From Candidatus Intestinimonas merdavium (lineage in GTDB: Bacteria > Bacillota > Clostridia > Oscillospirales > Oscillospiraceae): a stretch of 63,344 nt of DNA. Under the pieces are notes generated by a model, which saw only the letters and a list, made by a program, of their open reading frames with translations, did no database searches and was not told where the DNA came from. The stretch lies in contig DXCX01000075.1 of the NCBI GenBank assembly GCA_019115785.1, forward strand, positions 1 to 63,344. Direction: 5' to 3'. Position numbers and translations under genes: made by a program. Shown one piece after another: positions 16,708 to 25,732 of the stretch (positions are counted from its first letter, which is position 1; each line of letters starts with the position of its first letter).

Positions 16708-18315
16708 GTGCAGGAGAAGGTAAAGGGCTTTCTCACAAAGGGAAAGCAGTGGTGGTCAGGCACCAAAAAAAGAACAAAAATATTGCTGGGCGCAGTCCTG
16801 GTGGTCATGCTGGCAGTCATCGCCGTTATTGTGGCGGTGACGATGAATCGACCCTATGTCACGCTGTTTACAGAGCTCAATCAGACAGATATGTCCGCCA
16901 TCGTGACCTATCTCTCCGACAACGGCATCACCAATTATAAGGTGAGCGGGGACAACACCATCCTGGTGCCGGAGGATCAGGAGGCGCAGCTGAAGGCGAC
17001 GCTGCTGACCCAGGGCTATCCCAGCTCGGGCTTTGCCTACTCCACCTATTTTGACCATGTGGGCAGCCTGACCACCGAGGCCGAGCGCAATCAGCTGGTG
17101 CTCTATGAGCTCCAGGACCGCACCGCCGCGGTCATCCGCAGCATGGACGGCGTGCAGGACGCGGTGGTCCAGTTCACCCCCGGTGAGGACCGCGCCTATG
17201 TGCTCGACAGCGGCAACGTGGTGGAGGCTTCGGCCTATGTCATGGTGACCATGCGGGACGGCAGGAAGCTGGAGTCCACCCAGGCCCAGGGCATCCGCAA
17301 CCTGGTCAGCCGGTCCATGCAGGGTCTGAAGGTGGACAACATCAGCATTGTGGACTCCTACGGCAATACATATTCCACGGAGGATGCCCTCACCGACCTT
17401 CAGGATACCTCCGCACTGAAGCTGCGGCTGGAGGAGCAGGTCAACAACACCGTGCGCACCAACATCATGCAGGTGCTCCTTCCGCTGTACGGCGCCGACA
17501 ATGTGTATGTCAGCGTCAACAGCACTGTGAATGTGGACCGCACCTACACCGACTCCACCGATTACAATCTGGAGGACTGGGCCACCGGCAACGAGGACGG
17601 TATCATCGGCAAGCAGGTCTGGGACAACCAGATCATCCGGGACAACGGCGACAACGCCGCCGGCGGTGTGGCCGGCACCACGGCCAACGCCGATCTGAAC
17701 ACCTATGTGGAAGATCAGCAGCAGATCGACGGGACCGAAACGGTGATCTCCAGCTCGGGTGAGAACGACCGGCTGGTGGACACCACCAAACAGCAGGTGG
17801 AGCATGTCTCCGGCTATGTCTCCGACATCATGGTGTCGGTGACCATCAACCAGTCCGCCGCCGGCGGGGTGGATGAGAATGACCTCTATCCCCATATCGC
17901 CCGGGCGGCGGGGATCAGCGCCGATATGCAGCAGGACAAGATCCATGTCCTCATTGGGCCCTTCTATCAGCCGAGCACCAATCTGCCGGTGCCCGTCCCG
18001 GCCACGGTGCCGCTGTGGGTGATCTTGGCGGCGGCCGGCGGGCTGGCGGTCTTCCTGGTACTGCTGATCATCATTCTGCTGCTGCGGCGCCGGAAGAAGC
18101 GGAAGCAGGCGGCGCTGCTGGCCGAGCAGATGGCAAAGATGGCGCAGAATACGCCGGTGCCCGTACCCGTGCCCGAGGGAGCCGACATCATGGATATGGA
18201 TACCGAGAAGAGTATGGAGCTGCGGAAGGATGTGCGCAAGTTTGCTGAGGAGAACCCGGAAATTGCGGCTCAAATGGTAAAAGCCTGGCTGCGGGAAGGG
18301 GATAGTATGGAATGA
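16708..18315 (+). CDS. fliF: FliF, flagellar MS-ring protein
   Basis: A 535-residue FliF. One membrane segment near the N-terminus (about 26-47, ILLGAVLVVMLAVIAVIVAV) and one near the C-terminus (about 432-455) flank the periplasm-side ring-building modules, including YELQDRTAAVIRSMDGVQDA. The cytosolic tail after RRRKKRK carries a DMDTEKSMELRKDVRKFAEE segment that binds FliG. It starts with GTG (16708) after a GGGGGC-rich site; no good ATG exists nearby. Its last bases overlap the fliG start (ATGA), so the ring and switch proteins are translationally coupled. Length is close to Bacillus FliF. Confidence 0.96.
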   Translation: MQEKVKGFLTKGKQWWSGTKKRTKILLGAVLVVMLAVIAVIVAVTMNRPYVTLFTELNQTDMSAIVTYLSDNGITNYKVSGDNTILVPEDQEAQLKATLLTQGYPSSGFAYSTYFDHVGSLTTEAERNQLVLYELQDRTAAVIRSMDGVQDAVVQFTPGEDRAYVLDSGNVVEASAYVMVTMRDGRKLESTQAQGIRNLVSRSMQGLKVDNISIVDSYGNTYSTEDALTDLQDTSALKLRLEEQVNNTVRTNIMQVLLPLYGADNVYVSVNSTVNVDRTYTDSTDYNLEDWATGNEDGIIGKQVWDNQIIRDNGDNAAGGVAGTTANADLNTYVEDQQQIDGTETVISSSGENDRLVDTTKQQVEHVSGYVSDIMVSVTINQSAAGGVDENDLYPHIARAAGISADMQQDKIHVLIGPFYQPSTNLPVPVPATVPLWVILAAAGGLAVFLVLLIIILLLRRRKKRKQAALLAEQMAKMAQNTPVPVPVPEGADIMDMDTEKSMELRKDVRKFAEENPEIAAQMVKAWLREGDSME

Positions 18316-19355
18316 GCGAGACAGTCTCCGCTGTCCATAGCGGCAGCAGCTCTGCGGCAAAGCTGACCCGACAGCAAAAGGCGGCCGCGGTTATCGTTTC
18401 TTTGGGTACGGAAAAGGCCTCCCAGCTCTATCAGTATATGGACCCCGAGGATGTGGAGCAGATCACCCTGGAGGTGGCCCGCCTGGGCTATCTGGACTCG
18501 GCCACCACTGAGGAGGTCCTCAAGGAATACTATCAGATGTGCCAGACCAACAAGGCTGTGACCGAGGGTGGTCTGGAATACGCCAGGGCGGTGCTGGAGA
18601 AGGCCTACGGCGCCCAGGCGGCGGACAGCCTCCTGGAAAAGGTGACCAAGTCCCTGAAAAACCGGGAGTTTGCCTTCCTCAACAAGGCGGACGAGAAGTC
18701 CCTGTATGCCGCCCTACAGCATGAGCGGCCCCAGACCATCGCCCTGGTCCTCTCTTATGTGGACCCGGAGAAGTCGGCCGCTGTCATTGAGGAGCTGGAC
18801 CCGGAGCGGCAGATGAAGGTGGTGGAGAACATCGCCAATATGGAGAGCGCCTCTCCCGCCGCCGTGAAGATCATCGAGGCCGAGATGGAGAAAAAGTTCA
18901 CCAACCTGCTGGCCACCAACAATGTGAAGGTGGGCGGCGTGGACTATGTGGCCAGCATCATGAACAATCTGGACCGCTCCAGCGAGAAGAGCATCTTCGA
19001 CCGGCTCACTGCCCACAACGCCGAGCTGGCCGACGAGATCCGGAAGCGGATGTTCGTCTTCGAGGACATCATCAGCATGGACGACCGGTCGGTGCAGCGC
19101 TTCGTTCGGGACTGCGATCCCAGGGACCTGGTCCTGGCCCTCAAGGGCAGCAACGCCGATGTGGCCAACAAGATTTTCAGCAACATGTCCACCCGTATGG
19201 CCCAGAGCATCCGGGACGACCTGGAGATCACCACAAACGTACGTATTCGGGACGTGGAGGAGGCCCAGCAGCGCATCGTCTCCATCATCCGGGACCTGGA
19301 GGAAAAGAACGAGCTGATCATCATCAAGGGTGGAAAGGACGATATCATTGCCTAA
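18312..19355 (+). CDS. fliG: FliG, flagellar motor switch protein
   Basis: A 347-residue FliG. The N-terminal domain binds FliF; the middle domain carries the EHPQTIA-type hydrophobic patch as HERPQTIALVLSYVDPEKS, which binds FliM; the C-terminal torque domain contains RKRMFVFEDI and the following charged helix (VQRFVRDCDPRDLVLALKGS) that contacts MotA. It starts at an ATGA overlap with fliF and its end overlaps fliH. All expected domains are present at normal spacing. Confidence 0.97.
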   Translation: MSETVSAVHSGSSSAAKLTRQQKAAAVIVSLGTEKASQLYQYMDPEDVEQITLEVARLGYLDSATTEEVLKEYYQMCQTNKAVTEGGLEYARAVLEKAYGAQAADSLLEKVTKSLKNREFAFLNKADEKSLYAALQHERPQTIALVLSYVDPEKSAAVIEELDPERQMKVVENIANMESASPAAVKIIEAEMEKKFTNLLATNNVKVGGVDYVASIMNNLDRSSEKSIFDRLTAHNAELADEIRKRMFVFEDIISMDDRSVQRFVRDCDPRDLVLALKGSNADVANKIFSNMSTRMAQSIRDDLEITTNVRIRDVEEAQQRIVSIIRDLEEKNELIIIKGGKDDIIA

Positions 19356-20166
19356 TATCTTCAAAAGCTTCCTGAAGCCCACGGTAAGTCAGTACATCTT
19401 TCCCGATATGGACGAGGTGATTGTGGAGCCGCCGGAGGAGGAAGAGGATCAAGCCACCCCGGAGGAGCCAGCGGAGACCCCCGCGGAGGAAGCGGCCGCT
19501 CCCGAGGAAGAGAAGGCACAGTCCGAAGCGTCCTCGGTCATCAGCTTCGCAAAGGTCCAGGCGGATGAGATCGTAGCCGACGCCAAGCGGCAGGGCGAAG
19601 CCATTTTGGAGGAGTACCGGAAACGGGCCGAGGAGGAGGCCGCCCAGGCCAGGGAGGACGCCAGAGCAGAGGGCTACCGCCAGGGCTATGGGGAGGGACT
19701 CCGAAAGGCGCATGTGGAGGGCCAGAGCAAGCTGGAGGAGCAGACCCGCCAGCAGGCCCAGGAGCTCAAGGCATTTCTGGAGCAGGCGTCCACCGCCAGG
19801 GAGGAGATGCTGGAGGAGACCCGGGAGGAGCTTCGGGACCTGAGCATCGCCATTGCCGAGAAAGTGATCCACGTCAGTCTCAAGAGCAGCCAGGGAGTCA
19901 TCGCCCGGATGATCCAGGTGGCCACGGAAAAGCTCAAGCGCCGTGAGTGGGTCCACATTTATGTGGGCGGGTTCGGGGCAAAGGAGCTTGCCCAGATCAC
20001 ACCGGAGCTGATGCACTCCCTGGCCGGGCTCTCGGAGCACATCAAGATCATCCCCATGCAGGAGGATGAGTCGGGCACCTGCATCATTGAGATGCCCGAT
20101 GAGATCATTGACGCCAGCGCGTCCACCCAGCTCCAAAATATCCGGGAGCTGCTGAGCCAGAGCTGA
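19348..20166 (+). CDS. fliH: FliH, flagellar export ATPase regulator
   Basis: A 272-residue protein with a very acidic N-terminal segment (Glu/Pro-rich, about 20-60). A long coiled coil (about 75-165) contains the GxxxG-like run YRQGYGEGLRKAHVEGQSK, a FliH hallmark. The C-terminal half follows the FliH/V-ATPase E-subunit fold. FliH holds FliI at the export gate and restrains its ATPase. I prefer the TTG start at 19348 because AAAGGAC lies 9 bases before it and the protein then begins at PNIFKSF. A GTG at 19330 would add six residues with no ribosome binding site. It overlaps the fliG end and precedes fliI by 27 bases. Confidence 0.93.
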   Translation: MPNIFKSFLKPTVSQYIFPDMDEVIVEPPEEEEDQATPEEPAETPAEEAAAPEEEKAQSEASSVISFAKVQADEIVADAKRQGEAILEEYRKRAEEEAAQAREDARAEGYRQGYGEGLRKAHVEGQSKLEEQTRQQAQELKAFLEQASTAREEMLEETREELRDLSIAIAEKVIHVSLKSSQGVIARMIQVATEKLKRREWVHIYVGGFGAKELAQITPELMHSLAGLSEHIKIIPMQEDESGTCIIEMPDEIIDASASTQLQNIRELLSQS

Positions 20167-20193
20167 ACAGAGGGAGCAAGGGGGGCGAGGGAG

Positions 20194-21495
20194 ATGTTCC
20201 AGAAGCTGATCCAGCAGGTCCGGGAGGCTGAGACCATCAGCTATACCGGAAAGATCGAGAATATCGTGGGCATGTCCATCGAGGCCTCCGGCGGCAGGGC
20301 GGCGGTGGGAGACATCTGCCAGATCTATAACGGCGGCTCCGGCGGCCAGGTCATGGCCGAGGTGGTCGGCTTCAAGGATGACCACATCCTCCTCATGCCC
20401 TACTCCGATATGAGCGGCATCTCCGCCGGGAATTTCGTGCGGAACACGGGCCGGCGCCTGAGTCTGATGATGGGTCCGTTTCTCAAGGGGCGGGTGATCA
20501 ACGCTCTGGGCCAGCCCATCGACGGGAAGGGCCCCTTCACCGGAGGAACTCTCTTTTGCGTGGAGAGCAACAACTACATCAATCCCATGACCCGCCCCCC
20601 CATCCGGGAGCGGATGGAATTTGGCGTCAAGGCCATCGACAGCATGCTCACCATCGGAAAGGGACAGCGTATCGGCATCTTCGCCGGTTCCGGTGTGGGC
20701 AAGAGTACCCTGATGGGCATGATCGCCAAGAATGTGAAGGCAGACATCAATGTGATCGCCCTGGTGGGCGAGCGTGGCCGCGAGGTGCTGGAGTTCATGG
20801 AGAAGGACCTGGGCCCCGAGGGTATGCGCCGCTCGGTGCTGGTGGTGGCGACCTCCGACCAGCCGGCCATGCTGCGCAAGCAGTGTCCGTCGGTGGCCAC
20901 CGGTATCGCGGAATACTTTCGGGACCAGGGCTATGACGTGCTGCTGATGATGGATTCCCTCACCCGTTTCGCCATGGCCCAGCGTGAGATCGGCCTGGCC
21001 GTGGGGGAGCCGCCGGTATCCCGAGGCTATACCCCCTCGATCTACGCTGAGCTTCCCAAGCTGCTGGAGCGCAGCGGCAATTTCCAGAAGGGCTCCATCA
21101 CCGGGGTCTACACCGTGCTGGTGGAGGGCGACGACACCAACGAGCCCATCGCCGACACCGTCCGGGGCATCCTGGACGGACATATCGTCCTCTCCCGGAG
21201 GCTGGCCAACAGCAACCACTTTCCCGCCATCGACATCGGCGCCAGTATCTCCAGATTGATGGTGGACATCGTCTCCGATGAGCACAGGCATCTGGCGGCC
21301 AAGATCCGGGATGTGATGGGCGTCTATGACAAGAACTCCGATCTGGTCTCCATCGGCGCCTATAAGGCGGGGACCAACCCCAAGCTGGACTACGCCCTGA
21401 GCAAGATCGACGGCATCAACGAGTTCCTCACCCAGGGCGTGAATGAGTCCTTTACCTATGAACAGGATCTGGAGATCATGCGGAAGCTGCTGTAA
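20194..21495 (+). CDS. fliI: FliI, flagellum-specific export ATPase
   Basis: A 433-residue FliI, standard size. It hydrolyses ATP to unload chaperone-substrate complexes at the export gate. The P-loop is AGSGVGKSTLMG (around 164-175), the Walker B strand ends in DVLLMMDSLTRFAMAQREIG, and the family signature PPVSRGYTPSIYAELPKLLE is intact. The N-terminal beta-barrel domain and C-terminal helical domain (from about 370) are both present. A GGGCGAGGGAG site precedes the ATG. fliJ follows 15 bases later. It can be confused with F-type ATPase beta subunits, but the context and the PKLLERSGN segment settle it. Confidence 0.97.
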   Translation: MFQKLIQQVREAETISYTGKIENIVGMSIEASGGRAAVGDICQIYNGGSGGQVMAEVVGFKDDHILLMPYSDMSGISAGNFVRNTGRRLSLMMGPFLKGRVINALGQPIDGKGPFTGGTLFCVESNNYINPMTRPPIRERMEFGVKAIDSMLTIGKGQRIGIFAGSGVGKSTLMGMIAKNVKADINVIALVGERGREVLEFMEKDLGPEGMRRSVLVVATSDQPAMLRKQCPSVATGIAEYFRDQGYDVLLMMDSLTRFAMAQREIGLAVGEPPVSRGYTPSIYAELPKLLERSGNFQKGSITGVYTVLVEGDDTNEPIADTVRGILDGHIVLSRRLANSNHFPAIDIGASISRLMVDIVSDEHRHLAAKIRDVMGVYDKNSDLVSIGAYKAGTNPKLDYALSKIDGINEFLTQGVNESFTYEQDLEIMRKLL

Positions 21496-21510
21496 GGAGG
21501 CGGTGCGGGA

Positions 21511-21957
21511 ATGAAGAAATTTCAGTTTTCCCTGGACCATGTTTTGGATTATAAGCAGCAGGTGCTGGAGGGCCTCCAGAACGAGCACGCCATTCTCATG
21601 CAGCGGGTCCGCAGCCAGGAGGAGCTGGTGGAGGAGCTCTGGCAGCGCTACTGGAGCTGCAACCGGGAGCTCCGGGAGGCCGAGATCACCGGAATGACGG
21701 TGGCGGAGGCCATGCGCCTGGAGAGCGGGCTCCGGTTCTGGGAGAAGGAGATCGAGAAGAACGAGCGCCTTCTGGAGGAGTACCGGAGGGCGGCCGAGGA
21801 CAAGCGCAGACAGGTGGTGGCGGCCCGGCAGGACACCGCCTCTCTGGAAAAGCTCAAGGACAAGAAGCATCAAGCCTACCAGCTGGAGGTGCAAAAGGGT
21901 GAGGAGCGGTTCATCGAGGAATTGGTCGCCGCCCAGCGGGCCATGTCGGCTGGTTGA
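21511..21957 (+). CDS. fliJ: FliJ, flagellar export chaperone/ATPase stalk
   Basis: A 148-residue protein that is one long antiparallel coiled coil, with heptads from residue 1 to about 140. The start MKKFQFSLDHVLDYKQQ is the classic FliJ opening. FliJ inserts into the FliI hexamer like the gamma subunit of F1-ATPase and activates the proton-driven gate FlhA. AAGGAGG precedes the ATG. It lies between fliI and fliK, its usual place. Confidence 0.93.
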   Translation: MKKFQFSLDHVLDYKQQVLEGLQNEHAILMQRVRSQEELVEELWQRYWSCNRELREAEITGMTVAEAMRLESGLRFWEKEIEKNERLLEEYRRAAEDKRRQVVAARQDTASLEKLKDKKHQAYQLEVQKGEERFIEELVAAQRAMSAG

Positions 21958-21988
21958 AGGGAAGAGACCATGAAAGGAGGTGAAAACG

Positions 21989-23146
21989 ATGAATCAAAGT
22001 GATATGCTGCTTCAGATGGTCTATAGCATGGTGCAGTCGGCGCAGTCCACCCGGCCCACACAGGCCGCCCAGACCCAGAACAGCGGCGCCCAGAAGAGCG
22101 ATGACGGAAAGGACTTCCAGACGCTCTTGGAGGAGAAGCGGACGGAGCTGGACGGACAGACGGTGGAGCAGCCGGTGGAGAACGGCGAGGAGCCCAAGGA
22201 CGATGTCCCGGCGGATGTGCTGGCCCAGGCAATGGCGCTCAGTCAGATGACGCCCGTTCCCCCGACGGTGGTGGTCGCCGAAGAGGTCCAGCCTCAGGCG
22301 GCCGAAGTCTCTGCCGCGGCGGTGGCTCCGGTGGTGCCCGAGGCGGCGCAGAACATCCAGGTCGCCGTGCCCGAGGAGAATGTGCAGCTGGCCCAGACCT
22401 CGGATGGGGTGGTCGTGCCGGAAGAGCAGCCGGTGGAGCCCATGGCGCAGACGCTGCCTGAACAGCCGGCAGAGAAGGCGGAGGCGCCGTCCGACACAGG
22501 CGTACCGGCGGAGGAGGTCCTCTCCACCCCCCAGACGAAACAGGACGCCGCGCCCCAGACCAAGGAGGAGAGCGGCGGACAGGAGCAAGGGGCTCCGGAG
22601 AGCGGCAAGACCGTCCAGACCGAGGACTACGAGGTGCTGAGCGCACAGACAGGCACCGCGGAGCGGCCCCTGTTCCAGGAGACGGAGACCCTGCCCCAGC
22701 GGGTGGGCGACGCCCCTGTGATGGACACCCAGGCGGAGGACATGGACAGCCGTCTGGCGGAAAAGCTGACCAAGACACTGCTGTCCGGCGAGCAGCGCCT
22801 GGAGCTGAAGCTGACCCCGGAACACCTGGGCAACGTGGTGGTGGAGATGTCCCGCACGCCGGAGGGCGTGCTCCATGTGATCCTCCACACGGAGAATGAG
22901 CAGGCGGCCAGACTCCTGAGCGAGCACTCCAGCACCCTGGGGATGATGCTCCAGAACAGCCAGCAGAACGAGGTCCGGATCGAGGTCCAGCAGCCCAATC
23001 AGAGCGAACAGCCCTGGCAGCACCCGGATCAGGATGGGGGCCAGAGCGGTCAGGATGGACGCCAGCAGCAGGAGCGCCGGCAGCAGACTGACCCGGAGCG
23101 GTTCCTACAGCAGCTTCGGCTGGGCCTGACAGGCACAGATGGCTGA
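21989..23146 (+). CDS. fliK: FliK, flagellar hook-length control protein
   Basis: A 385-residue FliK. Residues 1 to about 250 are low complexity, rich in Gln, Glu, Pro, Val and Ala, as expected for the molecular-ruler part. The C-terminal Flg_hook domain (about 255-335) holds LELKLTPEHLGNVVVEM, the family's best-conserved strand, and a downstream helix ending LGMMLQNS. A Gln/Arg-rich tail follows. FliK measures the hook and then switches FlhB from hook to filament substrates. The ATG at 21989 is 8 bases after AAAGGAGG; a GTG at 21980 overlaps that site. It lies between fliJ and flgD. Confidence 0.92.
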   Translation: MNQSDMLLQMVYSMVQSAQSTRPTQAAQTQNSGAQKSDDGKDFQTLLEEKRTELDGQTVEQPVENGEEPKDDVPADVLAQAMALSQMTPVPPTVVVAEEVQPQAAEVSAAAVAPVVPEAAQNIQVAVPEENVQLAQTSDGVVVPEEQPVEPMAQTLPEQPAEKAEAPSDTGVPAEEVLSTPQTKQDAAPQTKEESGGQEQGAPESGKTVQTEDYEVLSAQTGTAERPLFQETETLPQRVGDAPVMDTQAEDMDSRLAEKLTKTLLSGEQRLELKLTPEHLGNVVVEMSRTPEGVLHVILHTENEQAARLLSEHSSTLGMMLQNSQQNEVRIEVQQPNQSEQPWQHPDQDGGQSGQDGRQQQERRQQTDPERFLQQLRLGLTGTDG

Positions 23147-23165
23147 GGAAAAGGAGTGATCGACA

Positions 23166-23747
23166 ATGAGCAGTGATTTTATGCCCATGGCTCTGGACAG
23201 CTTGAGCAGCCAGGCCAGCGCCTATGCCTCCTCCAAGACGGGCAGCACCTACACGGAGGAAGAGCTCAGGCGCATGGGGATCAACCTGGTGGACCCAGAG
23301 GACTCAGGGCTTCAGTTTGAGGACTTCCTTCAGCTGATGGTCTCCCAGCTCCAGAACCAGACCATTGACAATACGGCGGACACCAGCGACATGCTCAACC
23401 AGCTGGTGCAGATGTCCACCGTGGAGATGCTCGTCTCGGTGCAGGAGAGTCTGGAGGCGCTGGTCAGCGCCAATACCCTCAACTATGCGGCTTCTCTGGT
23501 GGGCAAGACGGTCACCGTGGGCCAATATGATGAGAATGGCAACATCCAGGAGATCGTGGGTACCGTCACCGGCACAGGTACTTATCAAGGGACCTCGGTC
23601 ATTTTTGTAGATGGCGAAATGTATGCGCTGAACGACATTATGGCGGTGGGCACTCTGCCCAGTCTGCCGGAGCAGCCCGGTGAGGGCGGCGAAAGCGGTG
23701 AGGGCGGCAACGAAGCTGCCGGAGAAACCACACAGAGCGTTGGGTGA
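23166..23747 (+). CDS. flgD: FlgD, hook-cap/scaffolding protein
   Basis: A 193-residue FlgD. The conserved N-terminal region is present: FEDFLQLMVSQLQNQTID (about 50-67), then TSDMLNQLVQMSTVEML. A small beta domain follows (about 105-160). The protein ends in a Gly/Glu-rich tail of about 30 residues, with no Tudor/Fn3 domains like those of enteric FlgD. Short FlgD proteins are common in Firmicutes. FlgD caps the growing hook and is later replaced by FlgK. AAAAGGAG precedes the ATG. The gene sits between fliK and the small flagellar-operon protein. Confidence 0.93.
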   Translation: MSSDFMPMALDSLSSQASAYASSKTGSTYTEEELRRMGINLVDPEDSGLQFEDFLQLMVSQLQNQTIDNTADTSDMLNQLVQMSTVEMLVSVQESLEALVSANTLNYAASLVGKTVTVGQYDENGNIQEIVGTVTGTGTYQGTSVIFVDGEMYALNDIMAVGTLPSLPEQPGEGGESGEGGNEAAGETTQSVG

Positions 23748-23781
23748 GTGCAGCTGCCGAAGGAAAGGCAGGTGACAGCGT

Positions 23782-24165
23782 GTGATTGACCGCATCGGAC
23801 GGATCCAGGGCGTCCAGAGTGGGATCTCCCCCGAAGTGCCTGCGGCGGCAAAGGCCGGCGGCGACACCTTCGGCGCGGTATTCCAGCGGGAGCTGGAGCG
23901 GACCCAATCCCGCCAGGTGGCCTTCTCCAAGCACGCCATGGCGCGGGCGGAGGAGCGGGGCATCGAGGTGACCGACACCCTGCTGGACCGGCTCACCGAT
24001 TCGGTGGAGCGGGCCCAGGCCAAGGGGGCCACCAACATCCTGGCGCTGGACCGCAGTCTGGCCTTTATCATCAATGTCCCCAACAGCCGGGTCATCACCG
24101 CCATGTCCCAAGAGGAAATGAAAGAAAATATCTTTACCAACATCGACGGCGCCGTGATCCTGTGA
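23782..24165 (+). CDS. Flagellar operon protein, TIGR02530-like family
   Basis: A 127-residue protein typical of the short family found between flgD and flgE in clostridia and bacilli. Its core reads FSKHAMARAEERGIEV, followed by an AxxxGAxNILALD strand and SRVITAMS. The family is known only from flagellar operons and its function has not, to my knowledge, been settled; a hook-assembly role is inferred from position. It starts at GTG 23782 after AGGAAAGGCAGGTG. No membrane segment or signal peptide is present. Confidence 0.85.
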   Translation: MIDRIGRIQGVQSGISPEVPAAAKAGGDTFGAVFQRELERTQSRQVAFSKHAMARAEERGIEVTDTLLDRLTDSVERAQAKGATNILALDRSLAFIINVPNSRVITAMSQEEMKENIFTNIDGAVIL

Positions 24166-24263
24166 CACACAGAGGGCAGGACCGACAGGATGCCCTGGGG
24201 AGGGTCTGATCGACCCGCCCCCGGCGGCCCGCGATGCTGGACGGCGAAAAGGAGAACATTCAA

Positions 24264-25394
24264 ATGGCTTTGACAGGATCAATGAGCGCGGGTATTTCCG
24301 GACTGAAGGCCCACATGGACGCCCTCACCGTGGTGGGCAACAATGTGGCCAACGTGAATACATACGGCTATAAGCCCGGCCGGGTCACCTTCAAGGAGAG
24401 CATCTACTCCACCCAGGCCGCCGGCTCCGACGGCACCGATGCGGTGGGCGGCACAAACCCCCGCCAGACCGGCTACGGGTGCAGCGTGGGCACCATCGAC
24501 CTGGATATGTCCACCATGAACGTGGACTCCACCGGCCGGGACTCCGACGTGGCCATCCGGGGCGACGGCTTCTTCCTGGTGGGCGACAAGCTGGGTGTGG
24601 ACATTGACAACTTGGATAGCCTCCTCCTCACCCGGGTGGGTAAGTTCCGCATCGACAACAACGGCTACCTCACCGACAACTACGGCAACATCGTCTACGG
24701 CTTTGCCGCCTGTAACGGTACGAACGCCGGTGTGAACGACATCGCCGGCACACCCAATGCGCAACCCGGACTCGCTGGCGACGCCATCAGCACCCAGCTG
24801 GTGCCCCTGCGTCTGCCCCTGGCGGCAAAGGGCAACGGAGCGGATGCCAATATCGCTGGCGCCGAAACCGGCGACGCCATTTACCCCGGCGTGACCGACG
24901 GTGTCGGGACCAACAACTGGGATGGCCTCAACTATTCCGACTATGAGGCCATCACCTACAACAGCCTGAGCATCGGCGCCGACGGCAAGGTGGTGTGCAT
25001 CAACGACAAGACCGGCGACCCGGTGACCATCGGCTACATCGCCATGGCCACCGTGCCCAACCCCGCCGGCCTCACCCACACCGAGGGCCCCTACTACCAG
25101 GCCCTGGAGGGCGCCGGCAAGCTGGCCATCAACACCGCCGGCGGCGCGCTGAGCGGCAAGTATCTGAACAATCAGACGGCAGCCGGCGGCGCTGGCGGCG
25201 CCGGTGCTCCCGACCCTGACACGCTGCTGGGCAAGGGCGCCGATCTGCTCTCCGGCTTCCTGGAGCAGTCGGGCACCGACCTGGCCACCGAGTTTGCCAA
25301 CATGATCATCTACCAGCGCGGCTACCAGGCCAACACCCGGATTGTCACGGTGACCGACGCCATGCTGGAAGAGCTGGTCAATATGAAACGCTAA
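24264..25394 (+). CDS. flgE: FlgE, flagellar hook protein
   Basis: A 376-residue FlgE. The N-terminal rod/hook domain contains VVGNNVANVNTYGYKPGRVT (about 24-43), and the C-terminus contains NMIIYQRGYQANTRIVTVTD, the usual coiled D0 helix. The middle is a compact D1 with an Ala/Gly-rich loop near residue 300. It is moderately larger than Bacillus FlgE. The ATG at 24264 follows AAAAGGAG; the frame is open 10 codons earlier from an ATG (24234) with no ribosome binding site. About 98 bases separate it from the preceding gene. A GC-rich hairpin without T tract follows. Confidence 0.95.
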   Translation: MALTGSMSAGISGLKAHMDALTVVGNNVANVNTYGYKPGRVTFKESIYSTQAAGSDGTDAVGGTNPRQTGYGCSVGTIDLDMSTMNVDSTGRDSDVAIRGDGFFLVGDKLGVDIDNLDSLLLTRVGKFRIDNNGYLTDNYGNIVYGFAACNGTNAGVNDIAGTPNAQPGLAGDAISTQLVPLRLPLAAKGNGADANIAGAETGDAIYPGVTDGVGTNNWDGLNYSDYEAITYNSLSIGADGKVVCINDKTGDPVTIGYIAMATVPNPAGLTHTEGPYYQALEGAGKLAINTAGGALSGKYLNNQTAAGGAGGAGAPDPDTLLGKGADLLSGFLEQSGTDLATEFANMIIYQRGYQANTRIVTVTDAMLEELVNMKR

Positions 25395-25417
25395 GGTCTG
25401 AACGTCTGTTGAAGGTA

Positions 25418-25441
25418 CCGGCGGGCCTGACGGCCCGCCGG
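25418..25441 (+). other. Perfect 10-bp GC hairpin between flgE and flbD
   Basis: CCGGCGGGCC (25418-25427) pairs exactly with 25432-25441 around a 4-base loop. There is no T run after it, so it is not a normal terminator. Placed after the most highly needed structural gene of the operon (hook), it could stabilise the upstream mRNA or cut downstream expression. Confidence 0.55.
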
Positions 25442-25467
25442 GCCGGATAGACGAAAAGGAGAACACC

Positions 25468-25683
25468 ATGATCACATTGCAGAAGATGAACGGGGAGCGT
25501 TTTTTGCTCAACCACAACCAGATCGAGTACATTGAGCTTATCCCGGAGAGCAAGATTGTGATGATGAACCACGATTACTACCTCGTGCGTGACACGGTGG
25601 ATGAGATTATCCAGAAGATCGCGGAATACAACGCCAAGGTACAGGACATTCACCGGGAAATTTCTGTGACCAACCGGTGCTGA
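25468..25683 (+). CDS. flbD: FlbD/SwrD family flagellar protein
   Basis: A 71-residue protein of the FlbD (SwrD) family: ITLQKMNGERFLLNHNQIEY, then IELIPESKIVMMNHDYYLVR and a DEIIQKI helix. In Bacillus subtilis SwrD raises motor power through the stator; it always sits between flgE and the motor genes. Here it directly precedes motA-motB, which fits a stator role. AAAAGGAG precedes the ATG. It is not related to Caulobacter FlbD, a transcription regulator with the same symbol. Confidence 0.92.
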   Translation: MITLQKMNGERFLLNHNQIEYIELIPESKIVMMNHDYYLVRDTVDEIIQKIAEYNAKVQDIHREISVTNRC

Positions 25684-25732
25684 CGAAAACGGTCGGCGTC
25701 AACACCGGACATAGACAGAAGGGATCGACGTT

